Notes under the pieces: model-generated
What the model was told of the DNA's origin: nothing
Databases searched by the model: none
The model's input: only the letters and a program-made list of their open reading frames with translations
Assembly (NCBI RefSeq): GCF_009905375.1
Contig: NC_133647.1
Location: 45,194,506 to 45,258,505 of the forward strand
Direction: 5' to 3'
Origin: Apium graveolens
Taxonomy: Eukaryota; Streptophyta; Magnoliopsida; Apiales; Apiaceae
DNA: 64,000 nt
Shown: piece after piece, positions 21,901 to 33,371 of the stretch
Position numbering within the stretch: position 1 is the stretch's first letter
How the letters are laid out: every line of letters begins with the position of its first letter
Made by a program: the position numbers and the translations under genes

Positions 21901-24061
21901 AGAACTTGTTTTAGAGGTGAAATTCTCGGGCTTGGAGGCTTTACAGTTAAATCTCTTTCTGTAAAAGATTTTCTATGAGGGACAACTTGTTTAAGAGGTG
22001 AAATTCTAGGACTTGGAGGCTTTAGAGTTGAATCTTTCTCTGACAAAGATTGTCTACGAGAGAAAACTTGTTTAAGTGGGGAGAAACTTGGATGCTTCAG
22101 TGCTAAATTCTTTTCGGAGGTAGCTCTTTTATTTGCAAGATTCTGCACAGAAAGATATATCAGTGATCTGCGCTTCCAAATCTATATTAACAAATTACAC
22201 ATTCAGTTTACCCTTAGATTCATGGAGAGAGAAAAAGTACTAACGGAAAACAAAAGCATTCAATTTATAATCCTTTAACACAAGTACAGACTATAAAACT
22301 CATTGCAATAACCAACCAAATATGGATAGCCTGAAATTCAAGCAGTCCTCGAAGCCTTACCTCTAAATGTGAAAGGTGGTTACGAATCTTTAGATGATAA
22401 GAAATGCTCAATGTAATAAAGACTCTTTAAGAATTACTAAGAACCTATATTTTCAGCCTAGTACCCACGTTGAACACTCACACTTGTACATCAATACAGA
22501 TAATAGGTACCACTTGTACATATTTTAGCTTAGTGCCCATATCAGACATTCAACACTTAATATAACACTAGGAAATGACATCTTATTATCGTGTTGAACA
22601 CTTGACAATCACACGTAGTATCAGGATATTGCTCAGGCCATTTCACCTTGGTACAATGTCTAGTACTTCAATAGTGAACACAACTCAGAGAACAATCTTA
22701 ACAACCTCTTATAAACAGAGAGATGTCCACTCAAAGAGTAAACACAAGCAAATCTAAAATAAATGAGATCCTAAAAACTTACAACAAGTGTAACTAATCT
22801 TTTACCTTGTATGAACTACTAATTCCGAATCATTTCCTCTAGGTATCCCCAAATATAAATAGCAAACAGAAAAATAACAAACCGTAACAGACACACAAAC
22901 ATCTATACATATACCAGAACCAACAGATAATTCTAACTCAGCTCTAATGCCGGTAAAATTGATTAAATCTTAGGAGTAAAAAACAAAACACATATATACA
23001 CATCAATATACATATAAAGAACAGAAGGTAACTATATTAACTCAACTCCAATGCACATAAAATCAGTGAATTGAGGGGCAAAAAAGACCATCTTCGAAAT
23101 CAATTAAAAGACAACTTTTAGAAAAAGCAAACATATACATTCATATACATGACAGCACATCTAAACATATACAAGAACTTAAAGGCAACAATTTTAAGTC
23201 AACCCAATGCAGGTAAAATCAATAAAAGGAAACAAAATATACAATCTTTAAAAACAACAAATTCAAGAACTTAAAGTTAAGTAGTCTAACTCAACTCAAT
23301 GCAGATAAAACCAATAAAGGAAAAAAAATACAATCTTTATAAACAACAAATTCAAGAGCTTAAAGTTAACTAATCAAACTCAACTCAATGCAGATAAATC
23401 AATAAAAATACAATCTTCAAAAAACAACAATTCAAGAACTTAAGGTTAACTAATCTAACTCAACTTAATGCAGATAAAATCAATAAAAAAAAAGCAATCG
23501 ATAAGAAAATCAAGAACTTACAGAAGTAGCAGAATGAGAAGATCCAGGCCTAGCAGCACCACCATATTTACCAAGAAGATTCTTATCCCAACCTTTCCTA
23601 GTTGAATCCAAACTCAACCTCCTCATCTCCACCACCTCATTATCTCCCAAACTCACTCTCCTCAACCCTTTCTTCTTGTTGTCTTTTTTCCCACCCAACA
23701 AAACTTCACTCCCAATCAAATCAACAGGCTCTCCCACACACTCTCTTCTCTTTGGCACAACTTTCAAGCCTCTCACAACAGGAACAGGCTTCCCACTATC
23801 AAACCCTTGTACATACACAAACTGACCCAACTGAATCTTATCACTCAGTATCAACTCAGCATCATTCTCACTCACTGACACATAAGCTGAGTGCAGTGAG
23901 TCAGAGACTCTAATGTAAAAGCCCTTGTTGTGGAAAATGTTGGTGGTGAAAGCAGGGACAATAGCTATGATTTGCAGGAGAGAAGAGCGGTGATGAGAGG
24001 TGGGTTTTGATGGGGTGGTGGAGAGGAGAGAGGAGAGAGTGCCTGGAGTTAAGGATGCCAT
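18969..24061 (-). CDS. DUF936 family protein, four exons, intact
   Basis: Minus-strand exons: 24061-23522, 22142-21486, 21401-21310 and 19734-18969 (stop included), total 2055 bp or 684 residues. Every intron has GT...AG ends: GTAAGT/GCAG, GTAATT/TCAG and GTATGT/CCAG. Exon 1 opens with [13 protein letters not shown] and has the family signature [11 protein letters not shown] and [15 protein letters not shown], then PVPVVRGLK and PKRR, within residues 1-115. Exon 2 is Ser/Pro/Lys-rich with about six 27-residue repeats. Exon 3 (92 bp) encodes [19 protein letters not shown], and exon 4 continues MFAELCESS, a helical C-terminal domain. Length and order fit plant DUF936 proteins. The molecular function is not established; the N-terminal part resembles an OB-fold-like module only by inference. 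The start is chosen because MASLTPG is the family N-terminus. No lesion seen. Confidence 0.92.
20242..20387. repeat. Perfect 146-bp palindrome in intron 3 of the DUF936 gene
   Basis: Two 73-bp arms meet with no spacer between 20314 and 20315 (centre GTACC|GGTAC) and match base for base. Pairing fails just outside (20241 T against 20388 T). Each arm contains two copies of AAGATTATATCAGTTCTCTT, separated by CCCCTAGGATCCTCTGTTTTT, and a related block starts just left of the palindrome at 20227. Transcribed in the gene's intron it would form an uninterrupted 73-bp hairpin. Confidence 0.9.
21402..21485 (-). other. Intron 2 of the DUF936 gene with a tempting false acceptor
   Basis: The 84-bp intron is fixed by reading frame. 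An AG 17 bases downstream (CTCACAG at about 21385) would put exon 3 out of frame, while the AG at 21403-21402 gives [10 protein letters not shown], which fits the family. Simple gene finders might choose wrongly here. Confidence 0.75.
23165..23521. repeat. Tandem repeats of 78-93 bp in intron 1, reaching the donor site
   Basis: The block TTCAAGAACTTAAAGTTAAC...AACTCAATGCAGATAAAA...CAATAAA...ACAATCTTTAAAAACAACAA recurs with starts near 23172, 23265, 23353, 23433 and 23512. Spacings shrink (93, 88, 80, 79 bp) through small deletions. The last copy includes the exon 1 donor: minus-strand TCTGTAAGTTCTTG aligns with ACTTTAAGTTCTTGAA in the intronic copies. Confidence 0.8.
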
Positions 24062-24305
24062 TCAAGATGATGGGATGAGAGAGAAAGGTGTAATGGGTGT
24101 GGAGAGATTAACATTGTAGAGAGAGAAAATAATGGGGTTTGGGGAATGGTGTATGTATAGGTGTGTGTGTATAGGTGTGTGGAGAATCTGAATAATACTC
24201 CTACTACTATTGTGTTGGGGAGAACAACGTAGATGGGACATGTGGATGTGTCATCTTGTTTATTCAAAAAAATTAAAAGTGGAAACTCACTTCTTTGACG
24301 CTGAC

Positions 24306-24312
24306 TATATAT
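24306..24312 (-). promoter_or_regulatory. Candidate TATA box of the DUF936 gene
   Basis: The minus strand reads GCATATATAGTC here, 245 bp before the ATG at 24061. A CT-rich tract (24067-24130 on the minus strand, CTTTCTCTCTC type) lies in the putative 5' leader, as is common in plant leaders. The start site would be near 24275. Position and motif are reasonable but unproven. Confidence 0.35.
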
Positions 24313-24419
24313 GCTCTGTCTCAACTCTGTACAATACTACATTTCTATACTTTTTCATTTCATTATTTAAAGTTTTTCAACCTATTGGTATAAAATTCAA
24401 AAAAGAATCATTTTAAGAT

Positions 24420-27400
24420 ATTATTACTGCTTAAAAAAATACACAATTTCGTATTGTATTGCTTGTAAATTTTACTGTTAAATCTTTTTAAAATAATAGG
24501 ATCGGAACCAAGAAGAAATTATTATTTTATCGAGTTTATTACTTTATCGGGAGTAAATATACAATGTGATTTAGCAAAAAAAAAAATATACAATGTGTCT
24601 ATTATATTGGGACAGGGGAAAAATATTATTTTAGCCGGGTTATTACTTTATCGATTATTATTTCATCTAGGTGTAACTGTAAATTTTTAACTAACTTATT
24701 TCAATAGGTTCGGAAAAAAAAACTTATAAATAATAGTTTTTCGACTTTTTAATGAAAATATAATTTTTATATATTTATATATAGTCTTAATTCAATACAA
24801 ATTAAATTAAAATACAAACTACAAACTACATGACACTCAATTTAAATATATTTTACCACACACAACTATAACTAATTCCCTTCATTTTTAATTGAATTTT
24901 TCCCGTGAATTGGTGAACTCTTTTTAAAATCTAATTTCACTCTATTTTTTTACATCATTCAACAATCAGTATTAATATCATAATTGGTATATTTCAGCGG
25001 TAAATTACTAATTATGCTTATTAGAATCACCAAAATCTACTATTAGTGATTCAGGTAAATTTAAATACTGATTTGTTATCAAAATATAGCAAATATGCTA
25101 TGTACATTGACAGGGGAATAGAGAAAAATATGATGAAATTATTTTATAAAAAAAGTTCACCGACTAAAGGAAAAAATTAATTAAAAATTAATCAATAATA
25201 AACATTATTTTTTAGGCCCAGACTAGTTATATCTACCATATCCGGCTAATTATAATTACTTTGGTTTTAATTTAATTTTAACTCTAGGCGAATATTATTT
25301 TGTTTTAAATCGAATAAATAATATATTTTATTTTTAGCATGATGACATTATATCTAAAAAGGAATTACCTTTCAAATTTTAATTTTATTTTAGTCCGATT
25401 CAATAATATATTTTTGTAGTCAAATCGGTAGTATTTATTATTTTGTTTTAGAATGATGCATCAAATCTTTGTTTTAGCTTTAGTCTCTTAATATCAACCA
25501 AATTCGACTAATTATATTTAGTTTTTTCTTTAATTTTATTTTAGATCAAGGTGAATATTATATTATTTTGGACCGAATAGATTATATATAAAAATTTATT
25601 TTAGTCTTATGACATTATATTGACCAAACGAATTTTCTTTCAAATTTTTATTTTGTTTTAACTCGGTCCAGTAGTATAATGTTTTTAAGGGATCAATAGT
25701 CTTTATTATTTTATTTTAGCCCGAACCTTCAAATCCTACCAACTATATGCATTTTATTTTTATTTTTTTATTTAAGATTTGATCAATAGTATAATTTTGT
25801 CTACGCCAATTCAGATGCATTTTTTATTTAAACCAAATTTATTAGACATATTATAATTTTGTTGTGAATATTTATCTATTTTTTAGAATATTTTATTTAA
25901 ATTATTATTATAATTATGGTGACCAGACCGACTAACAACCAAATTTTCATTATTTCGTCTTTAATATAACAAAATAAATAAATATATATGGCTAGTCTAA
26001 TAAAAATCAGTTTTAAAATAGAAACTATAAACCAAATATTTGTTGGTTGAATTACTTCTAATTATAAATATATGATATGCAAATTATTCGTTGAGAGATG
26101 AAAAAAATATAGTGAAGTCAGATAAAAAAAACTTACCGTTTGACGGAAAAATCAAATTAAAAACGGAGGAAAAAAACTGAGAGATTGTGTGTTGGAAGTT
26201 ACAGAATAATTGGGTGTGATACTTTTACTGGTCATTAAATTAAATTGTTCTAATAATTAGATCAATTTCTATTTTCTATTTTAAATTTAAGTTTTATTTA
26301 ATCATTTATCTATATATATAATTAATCATTTACCTATATATATAATTTATCGAGAAAAACTGTTTGCCAATATACCATCTGCTGTTATGGCAAATCATTG
26401 TCATTATATCCTTTGACAAATCGAGTGTAAAATGAGGGAAAGTGAATGTAATTGGACGCCTTTTGATAAATAAAAGTATTTATTTATAATCTAAACTTAA
26501 GCGATAAATTAAAGGTAAAAAATGTAAGTTAATGTGTGTGTGGGTAATTTTATATTATGGATAACTTATCAGTTACTATAAATATAAAAAGAATTGGTAA
26601 ACCGATCATTTATTTGATCGATACTATAAATATTTATCAAATAAAGTTATTTAAGAAAAAATATTTAAAAAAGTGCCTCTTACCGATTTTTGGCTTTAAA
26701 TTGTTTATTTGACTTTAAATCGTTTTCCTATTTATTACATGAAAATAATTTTCCAACTTGTATTCATATATCACTTCAAATCATTTATTTATGGATTAGC
26801 CAAACGGAGGTACTGAAAAAGTGAGAGTGAGAGGTTGATAACTTTGATACTCCTTCTATGAGAGGTTGACACTGCCTAGTTTATGCAGAATGACAATTAT
26901 ATCGAAAAGTAGCTGTTTTTCATTTTTTAATTTTAATAACTTTTATTATTTACATATATTAAACGCATTTCTCTCTAATAAAGATAAAAAAAAAACATGT
27001 ACGATTATTCCATTGTGCACTCTCCAAGTCTAGATCCAGCCTTGTGTTACATATATTATAATATTATATTATTAAACAGAAGTCTTGTAAAGATAAATAT
27101 TTAAGACAGAAAAGAGGAATGGGAAATAATATTATTAATGACAATAATCATCTTATATGTAAACCAATAAATATTCTCACATGCTATCTGCAGAAAGAAG
27201 CAAAGTACAAGGGACGGCTACAAGTACAAGCTAATATCGACAAGATTCAACTCATTATAATATATTTTATGCATCTCTGGATACATAGCTCCCAAAGAAG
27301 TAATGTAACAAAGACAAAAGATTGAAATAAAGTAAATGAGCCTCTTATTATTTATTCTCATTTTTATCGGCAGTAAACAAGCCTTAATTTTACAAAAATA

Positions 27401-28138
27401 TGATATTGTTCTTTTTATCTAATCTCATATGAATTTGTTTTTTAACACAATTCAAAATAATTCATATTAATGAAGTTAATTGGTCTGGTCTATATCCATT
27501 ATATCTTAATGAGCACTATTAAAAACTCCTAAAAATTTATACTAAAAATGGCCATTTGTAATTATTTTGACCCATATTTTCAAAATTTGACCAGTGGTCG
27601 ACCCATATTCCTAAATCAACTAATTACTATACAAAAATGCAAAGATCCATGAAGTATTCATATTTTAAATGGTATTTATAATTATTAAAAAACCACATTT
27701 GAATTTTAAAAAGATCAAACATATTATTAATATTGATTTGTTTTTATACTCAATCAATTACAGATTCACAAATCATGTCATCATTAATTCAAATTCAAAA
27801 ATCATTACTACTTTCCTTGATAATCATTATATTCTTCTTCTTTTTTACACGCCATATACATGAATAAGAATAATTGTATACATCATCATCTGCTATCGAT
27901 TTTGTATTACCCGTTTTTTGTTATCTATTTTGTAATTTTATGTTCGATAATGTTTAACCAAACCTATTTTTTTGTTTTGCAGTAATGATTATCGCTGGGC
28001 TCATCGCATAACGTTGAAGCTTTGAACGAGAGCAAACGTCCTACTATCTTTCATGACCTTGGACCTGGTATGAATCTGCATTATCACGACATTTCTTCTT
28101 TGTTTTCTTAAACGGTTGTATTGAGCGGACTAATTACA
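24420..28138. other. AT-rich intergenic DNA without genes
   Basis: No open frame with coding character on either strand. Between about 25190 and 25900 degenerate phrases of the type AATTTTATTTTAG(T/C)CCGA and ATATTATTTTG recur at irregular spacing of roughly 100-180 bp, possibly an old repeat. Short tandem ATATATAATTTATC units lie at about 26300-26350. Nothing else can be supported. Confidence 0.6.
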
Positions 28139-28440
28139 TACTCCCTCTGTCCCATTGAATTATCTACATCACTTTTTGGCACGCTTTTCAATACTCGTTT
28201 AAAGTATATTTCCATTATATTTTTATTTTTTTTAAATTTTGTATAAAAGTTTTATGTTTAAACTTTTATTCGAAAAAAAAATTAGAAAAAAATATTATGA
28301 AACTATATTTTATAGAAGTCTCGAAATGAGTGTAAATAATAAACGTAGATAAATCAATGGGATGGAGGGAGTAACAAATAAGCTATGAATGGGAGCAAAC
28401 GTTCTACTACCTTTGATGACAACGGTCCTGGTATGAGTCT
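28008..28440 (+). repeat. Duplicated exon-like segment in the Helitron 5' region
   Basis: 28012-28075 and 28382-28443 are diverged copies: GAGCAAACGTCCTACTATCT against GAGCAAACGTTCTACTACCT, both followed by CCTGGTATGA and a run into AT-rich sequence with TTTATTTTCTT. The MITE at 28141-28371 lies between them. A similar pair sits at 29118-29160 and 29504-29545 (ATGTCATCGAGATCTCACA, then GTATGTTA). Confidence 0.7.
28141..28371. mobile_element. Stowaway-type MITE (231 bp)
   Basis: Terminal inverted repeats CTCCCTCTGTCCCATTGA (28141) and TCAATGGGATGGAGGGAG (ending 28371), flanked by TA on both sides (28139-28140 and 28372-28373). The interior is AT-rich and non-coding. CTCCCTC(C/T)GTCCCA ends with a TA target duplication are diagnostic of Stowaway elements, which are moved by Tc1/mariner-type transposases. 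Confidence 0.92.
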
Positions 28441-30221
28441 GTATAATCATACTATCTCTTTATTTTCTTTAAACGTTGTTATTGATAGTTTGTAGTCATC
28501 GTTGTCACATTTATTATTCCTTTCAGCTGTTAAGCGACGAGGTCGTGGACAGATATGCGATCCGATTCTCCAACCTCTGGATGAGAACAGAACAGATAGC
28601 CGATGAAATATCTCTGAGCCTGTGACAACTATCGAAGCATCTACCATGTCTGGTGACTACAATATGTATCTTTTATTCAATAATTGAAAGATCTGTAATA
28701 TAGCTTAGAATGATTGTGTTTAATAATGCATAAATTCAATTTGTGAGCCCGGTTTGTCGAGGTCGTGATTCAGCTTTGGACATGTTTCTACGTAATAGGT
28801 TGCTCAACATGAATCATAATGGCCTGGAAATTCAAGGTATTCTGTATTTGCAGCATATATTAACATATTACGTAGCAATTCATCGTTCATTGTCGGATTT
28901 TCCATATCCATTTATTATTATGCAGTTCAATCAGTAAGTACAAATAAAGAGAATTTTGCTTCAAATAGCCTGGGTTTGTTTCTTGATGACATTGTGTTAT
29001 CATATATATTCTATAATTTATCATTGCAATTAATCTTTGATCTTATATCATTCTTCAATTATCAGGTTCTCAGCAAAGTGATTTAAGAAGACATTCTACA
29101 TCTACAAAACCTCTACTATAATGTCATCGAGATCTCACATTGCCAATAGTTGTATGTTATGTAGACAACATGTAGTTAATATATAGTATTTTGCATTGAT
29201 ATATCATATTGCCAAATCACGTTCTACAAGTTTGTTAATCGAAATAATGTGTATTTCTACTTTGTTTTTTTTATCAGACTCAGGTAAAGCTCAACTGAAT
29301 TATAGTCCGCATTGCAATAGCAGCCCAATACTATCCTGTATAACTAATCGTGAGTGTTTAGTTGTTAATCCTTTCTCAATCCAGATAACATATATGTATA
29401 TTATACTTAAGTTGATGTTATGGTTTACAAACTGATATTTGTAGGATCAACTCCTACCAAAATATCTCAACATTTTCCGCATCAAGCAACAATACACCAA
29501 TTATGTCATCGAGATCTCACAATGCCAGCACATGTATGTTAGTTTGAAACTTTATTCATACTTTTGCCCACCGATTTATGATACGTTATTTAACCATGTT
29601 TGTATAACACCTTATGTGGCTGTATGCAAATAAAGTTAAAGATCATGATTTATGGGTTTGGTTTTTTAATTTATTAGATTTTTTAATTGATTTTGTTTGG
29701 CTTAAGCTTTGGTCAAGCAATAATAAATCACACACCACTTTCCAATAACAACACACACATATCATGTATATTTAATCCTAAGTTTTCAATTCTTATTCCA
29801 TTTTCTGTAGTAGTCCATTATTATGCTGTACATATTTCCATAACGAAGTGGTTTTTTTAGGTACCACTCCACCTTCAAGTGTCAAATCATATATTGCAAA
29901 AAAATAAACTTCAAAGGCTCATGATGAATTTGACATATCAGGTAATAGTTTTCTTCCATTTTTAAACACGATATATGAGATAAGGAATTATTACAAATAT
30001 TATATTTTTGAATACATTTCTATAAGATTGTCACTTTTCAATAGAATCGAAGAGACATTACAGAGGCCCTAACATATCTACAATACTATGTAACAAAGAA
30101 AAAACAAAGGAGAATATTGATCCTGCTTCATAGAGTATGAGAAGTTGAATTTTGTCATCTTCATCTTATTTCCAGGACTGGCCATCATTATCAATATTCT
30201 TATTTTCCAATTTAATTACAG

Positions 30222-31097
30222 ATGTTTCACTTAGGCAGAACTCCGATATGAGCAACAGTCAATTACCTTTTCCCGTGGCTGCCAACCTGATTAATAATTT
30301 TGATGAAGCATATGATGGAACACATGTGGAAGAACAACTTTTTGATGAAGGTATTTTTATCATTAGTTTGTTCAAAAATATGCAGGTTTGTCGCACGTAA
30401 TTAAATAAATTTAATTAATGTACTTTTCTATTTTGGTAATACTGCAGAAGCTGAACCCGTGGATTTACCTGGGATTGATCTTTTGGAGGGTTATGTTAAT
30501 ATTGGTCCACCAACCTCAACATGTGTTAAGTGTGGTGCCCATATGTGGAACATGGAACGGAACAACAAATCCAACAAAAACAGTTTGCCTACCTTCTCTC
30601 TATGTTGCAAGAATGGACAGGTTCAGCTCCCACCTGAGAAACAACCTCCTGAGCCTCTAAGATCAGTACTATATGGAAATGACAGGACAATCCACTTCAA
30701 GTTAAACCATCATCTTTACAATTCATTATTTGCGATGTGTTCCAGTGGTGGTAAAATAGATCACAAAATTAACAATGGAGGAGCACCTTATTGCTTTAAG
30801 GTCAAAGGTCAAAATCTTCATCTTCTTGGTAGTATGCTTCCGGCAGATGGTGAATCTCCCAAATTTTGTCAAGTATACATTTATGATACTGAAAATGAAC
30901 TGAATAATAGGATGAATCTAATAGGTGGATGCAAAGATGAAATTGACGAGAGCATTGTTGAAGCTTTGATGAAAATTTTAAATCAGTATAATGATTTGGT
31001 TAGGCAATTTCATATTACACGTGAGCGCTTCAAAGACAATGAACATGATGAGTTTAAATTTGTTCTCTTATCTTCTCAATCAGCAAGTGGTCGTCCT
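30222..31097 (+). pseudogene. Helitron Rep/helicase N-terminal region, part 1
   Basis: Exon 30222-30350 is joined across a GT...AG intron to 30448-31097. The second exon carries a zinc-binding Cys pair (TCVKCGAHMW) and FSLCCKNGQVQLP, then LYGNDRTIHFK, YNSLFAMCSSGGKIDHKI, GAPYCFKVKGQNLHLLGS and QVYIYDTENELNNRM. These are in the order seen before the Helitron_like_N (Rep) domain of plant Helitrons. Rep nicks and joins DNA for rolling-circle transposition, and the helicase unwinds it. Coding stops at SASGRP where copia A inserted. Frame and sequence resume exactly at 61132. The first exon's own start is not identified. Confidence 0.8.
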
Positions 31098-32747
31098 TGA
31101 AAGGAATATGTCCTAAGTCCAATTATGTACGAGGATTTAGGAATAACTTTTATGTAATCTATTTTGATTTCATTGATATTAATAAAAGACTTGTTTTATT
31201 TTTACGGGCTTTATCTATTTAAGTGTTTAAATAAGATATACCATAGTTTAGAGTAAAGCTTTTTATGGATTATGATGAGATCATAATAGTGAGACCTAAA
31301 AGATGATAACTCTAAACTTAAATAGTTTCTGGTCGTAGGATTACTAACTGGTAATTAATAATCCGCAAAGATCGGTACATACTATGCTTGCTTCATTATG
31401 AAGGATGTCTGTTCTCATAGACATTTGTGTGGTGACACTATAGCTAGTATGTAGGTGCTTATTATAGAATAAGTTCACTGAACATGACTCGAACAGCTGA
31501 ACAACTGATGGAGTTCACTCACGTGTCAGCAGTTGTTCACATAGTGATAGTTGTACAAGTATCCTTAGACTTGAGGTCATCATAGTCATCTTGTGTACAC
31601 TGAACTATGCTTTGGTTTAGTTCTTAGTCTCCAGGGACAATTATTAGGGCTCTACTGGGTATAGGAATTTGTACACGAAGATAGTGTATGATCAATAAAG
31701 GATCTACCCCTTCCAGTGAAGGAAGCGAATGTTCAAGGCTGATCCACTTATGCTAGTTCAGGAATCTCTGGGCAGAGTGAATGAAATTAGAAAGGAGTTT
31801 CTAATTTGCATAGAACTACGCATAGTAAATGGTAAGCAAGTGATTAAATTAGATAGGCTTGACACGAGATCCATGCCTTGTATTTTATCGGGACATTGTA
31901 GGGTAGAAGGAGTTTATTGTACGGTAACTATTCACTGAATAGGTTCTTAGTATTCTAAGCAGTGAATTCATATTATCCGGATAGTCGCGATATGCTGAGA
32001 AGTATCCCTCACGATGTAGAATAAATGTGATTAATTAATTTATCATATTTAATAAATTAGAGAATTTATATAAATAATGATAGTTTTATTATTATTTATT
32101 TCTACTACCGGCTTAATATTGAACCTACAGGGTCACACCATAAAAAGAGAATGATTTAATGGTGGAGGAATTAATTAATAATGGCTAATAATTATTTATT
32201 TATGAAATAAATAATTAATTGGAAAATTTAATAATTGATTAAATGAGATTTAATTGATTATAAATTAATTAAGAAAATTTCTTAATATTATTAATTAAGG
32301 ATTTAATTTTTGGAAATTAAATCAAGAGAGAGAATTATTTCTAAAGTGTTTAGAAAAAGGATTAATAATTAAAAGGTGTTTTAATTATTAATGAGAATAA
32401 TAAATGGGATAATAATAATATTTATGTGAAAATTTCAGCTGAAATTTTTGCCTATAAATATACTATTATAGACCCTATTTTTTATTCGAACCCAAAAACC
32501 CAAAAGTTTTAGAAAACCTAATTCTCTCCACCTCCTCCTCCTCCTTAACGTCGTTTTCTTGGTGGATACCGGTGGAATGCTTCACGTTTGAGGAGCAGCT
32601 GCTAAGGATCTCCGAACGTTGCTTTTGGATCGCATATTAAAGGTTAGTAATCGATCCCCTCGTTTTTACCACGATTTATATGCTTTTATTTGGATTTTAT
32701 GTGTGTAAAAGTGTTTTACCATGCCCCGGTGCGATTAAAATCCAACA
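31098..32747 (+). repeat. 5' LTR of copia A
   Basis: 1650 bp, TGAAAGGAATATG...AAAATCCAACA. Together with the 3' LTR (59472-61126) it shares variants absent from copia B, for example GGAATAACTTTTATGTAATC near the start and CCCAAAAGTTTTAGAAAACC near 32500. A short ORF at 31729-31938 lies inside it and is not a gene. Confidence 0.93.
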
Positions 32748-32748
32748 A

Positions 32749-32760
32749 TGGTATCAGAGC
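32749..32760 (+). other. Primer binding site of copia A (initiator tRNA-Met)
   Basis: TGGTATCAGAGC, complementary to the 3' end of plant initiator tRNA-Met, one base after the LTR end. This is the standard copia primer site. Confidence 0.95.
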
Positions 32761-33235
32761 TTAGGTTGTATGCATATAGATCTGTGGTAAAAATTTCAGA
32801 ATTTTATGTGATTGTATGAATTAATTATGATTTTTACAAGTTATATCATGGATTAATTTTGTCTGATGAGAAATCGTTTCTCAGAATAATTTTGAATGTT
32901 GATCTGGGTTCTACAAGTGTTGTAGATCGTCTGGGTATTTTTTTCATAATTTTATGATGTATAGATTTTTTATTATGAATTTTTGAAGTTGTTGCAATTA
33001 AATTCGTAATTTAATAAGTAAATATATGTATATATAGTATATATATATATATATATATATTTGTATCATCTGCAATATATCTGTTGTGGTTGCTATTACC
33101 TATTGAATGGCACGGTATTAAAGACACAGCAAAGCAAAGGTACAAGGAACAGTCAGGTACGGCGGCACGCTAGTCGAGAAGGAAAGCGGCGGCGTTTCGC
33201 AGAAAAGAAAAAAAATAAAAAAAATAAAGCGGTGT

Positions 33236-33371
33236 CGCGCATTCCGGGAATGCGTTACATCCTGTGACGCATTCACGGAATGCGTTACACCTTTTAATTG
33301 GTTAAAAGGGTTGTAACGCATCACCGGAATGCGTTACAGGGCTTGTAACGCGTTCCTGTAATGCGTTACAG
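33236..33371. repeat. Array of GCATTCCGGGAATGC palindromes in copia A leader
   Basis: Five related palindromic units: GCATTCCGGGAATGCG (33239), GCATTCACGGAATGCG (33269), GCATCACCGGAATGCG (33318), GCGTTCCTGTAATGCG (33350), linked by (G)TAACG / CGTTACA flanks that can also pair. The same array recurs in copia B at 51158-51302 with only minor changes. GC-rich palindromes in an AT-rich leader would form strong RNA stems, which could serve packaging or dimerisation. That use is inference. Confidence 0.85.

Larger units (their letters stand above)
28000..31097 (+). mobile_element. Helitron, 5' part with decayed Rep/helicase gene
   Basis: The readable helicase-like N-terminus starts at 30222 and is cut by copia A at 31097/31098. 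It resumes at 61132. Upstream, 28000-30200 holds short exon-like pieces separated by GT...AG-like introns, with two internal duplications. The exact 5' Helitron end (TC) could not be located, and the 3' end (CTRR with hairpin) is not in the window, so the outer limits are approximate. Confidence 0.7.

Noticed and set aside
24049..24324. 91-codon minus-strand ORF overlapping the DUF936 start
   Set aside because: It covers promoter and leader in a different frame; the family N-terminus MASLTPG at 24061 is decisive.
31729..31938. 69-codon ORF in the copia A 5' LTR
   Set aside because: It lies wholly within the LTR, is broken in the other LTR copies and has no domain.
33118..33324. CRISPR-like spaced repeats in the copia leader (also 51012-51302)
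   Set aside because: Repeats are palindromic, unevenly spaced and belong to a plant retrotransposon leader. No cas genes and a eukaryotic context.
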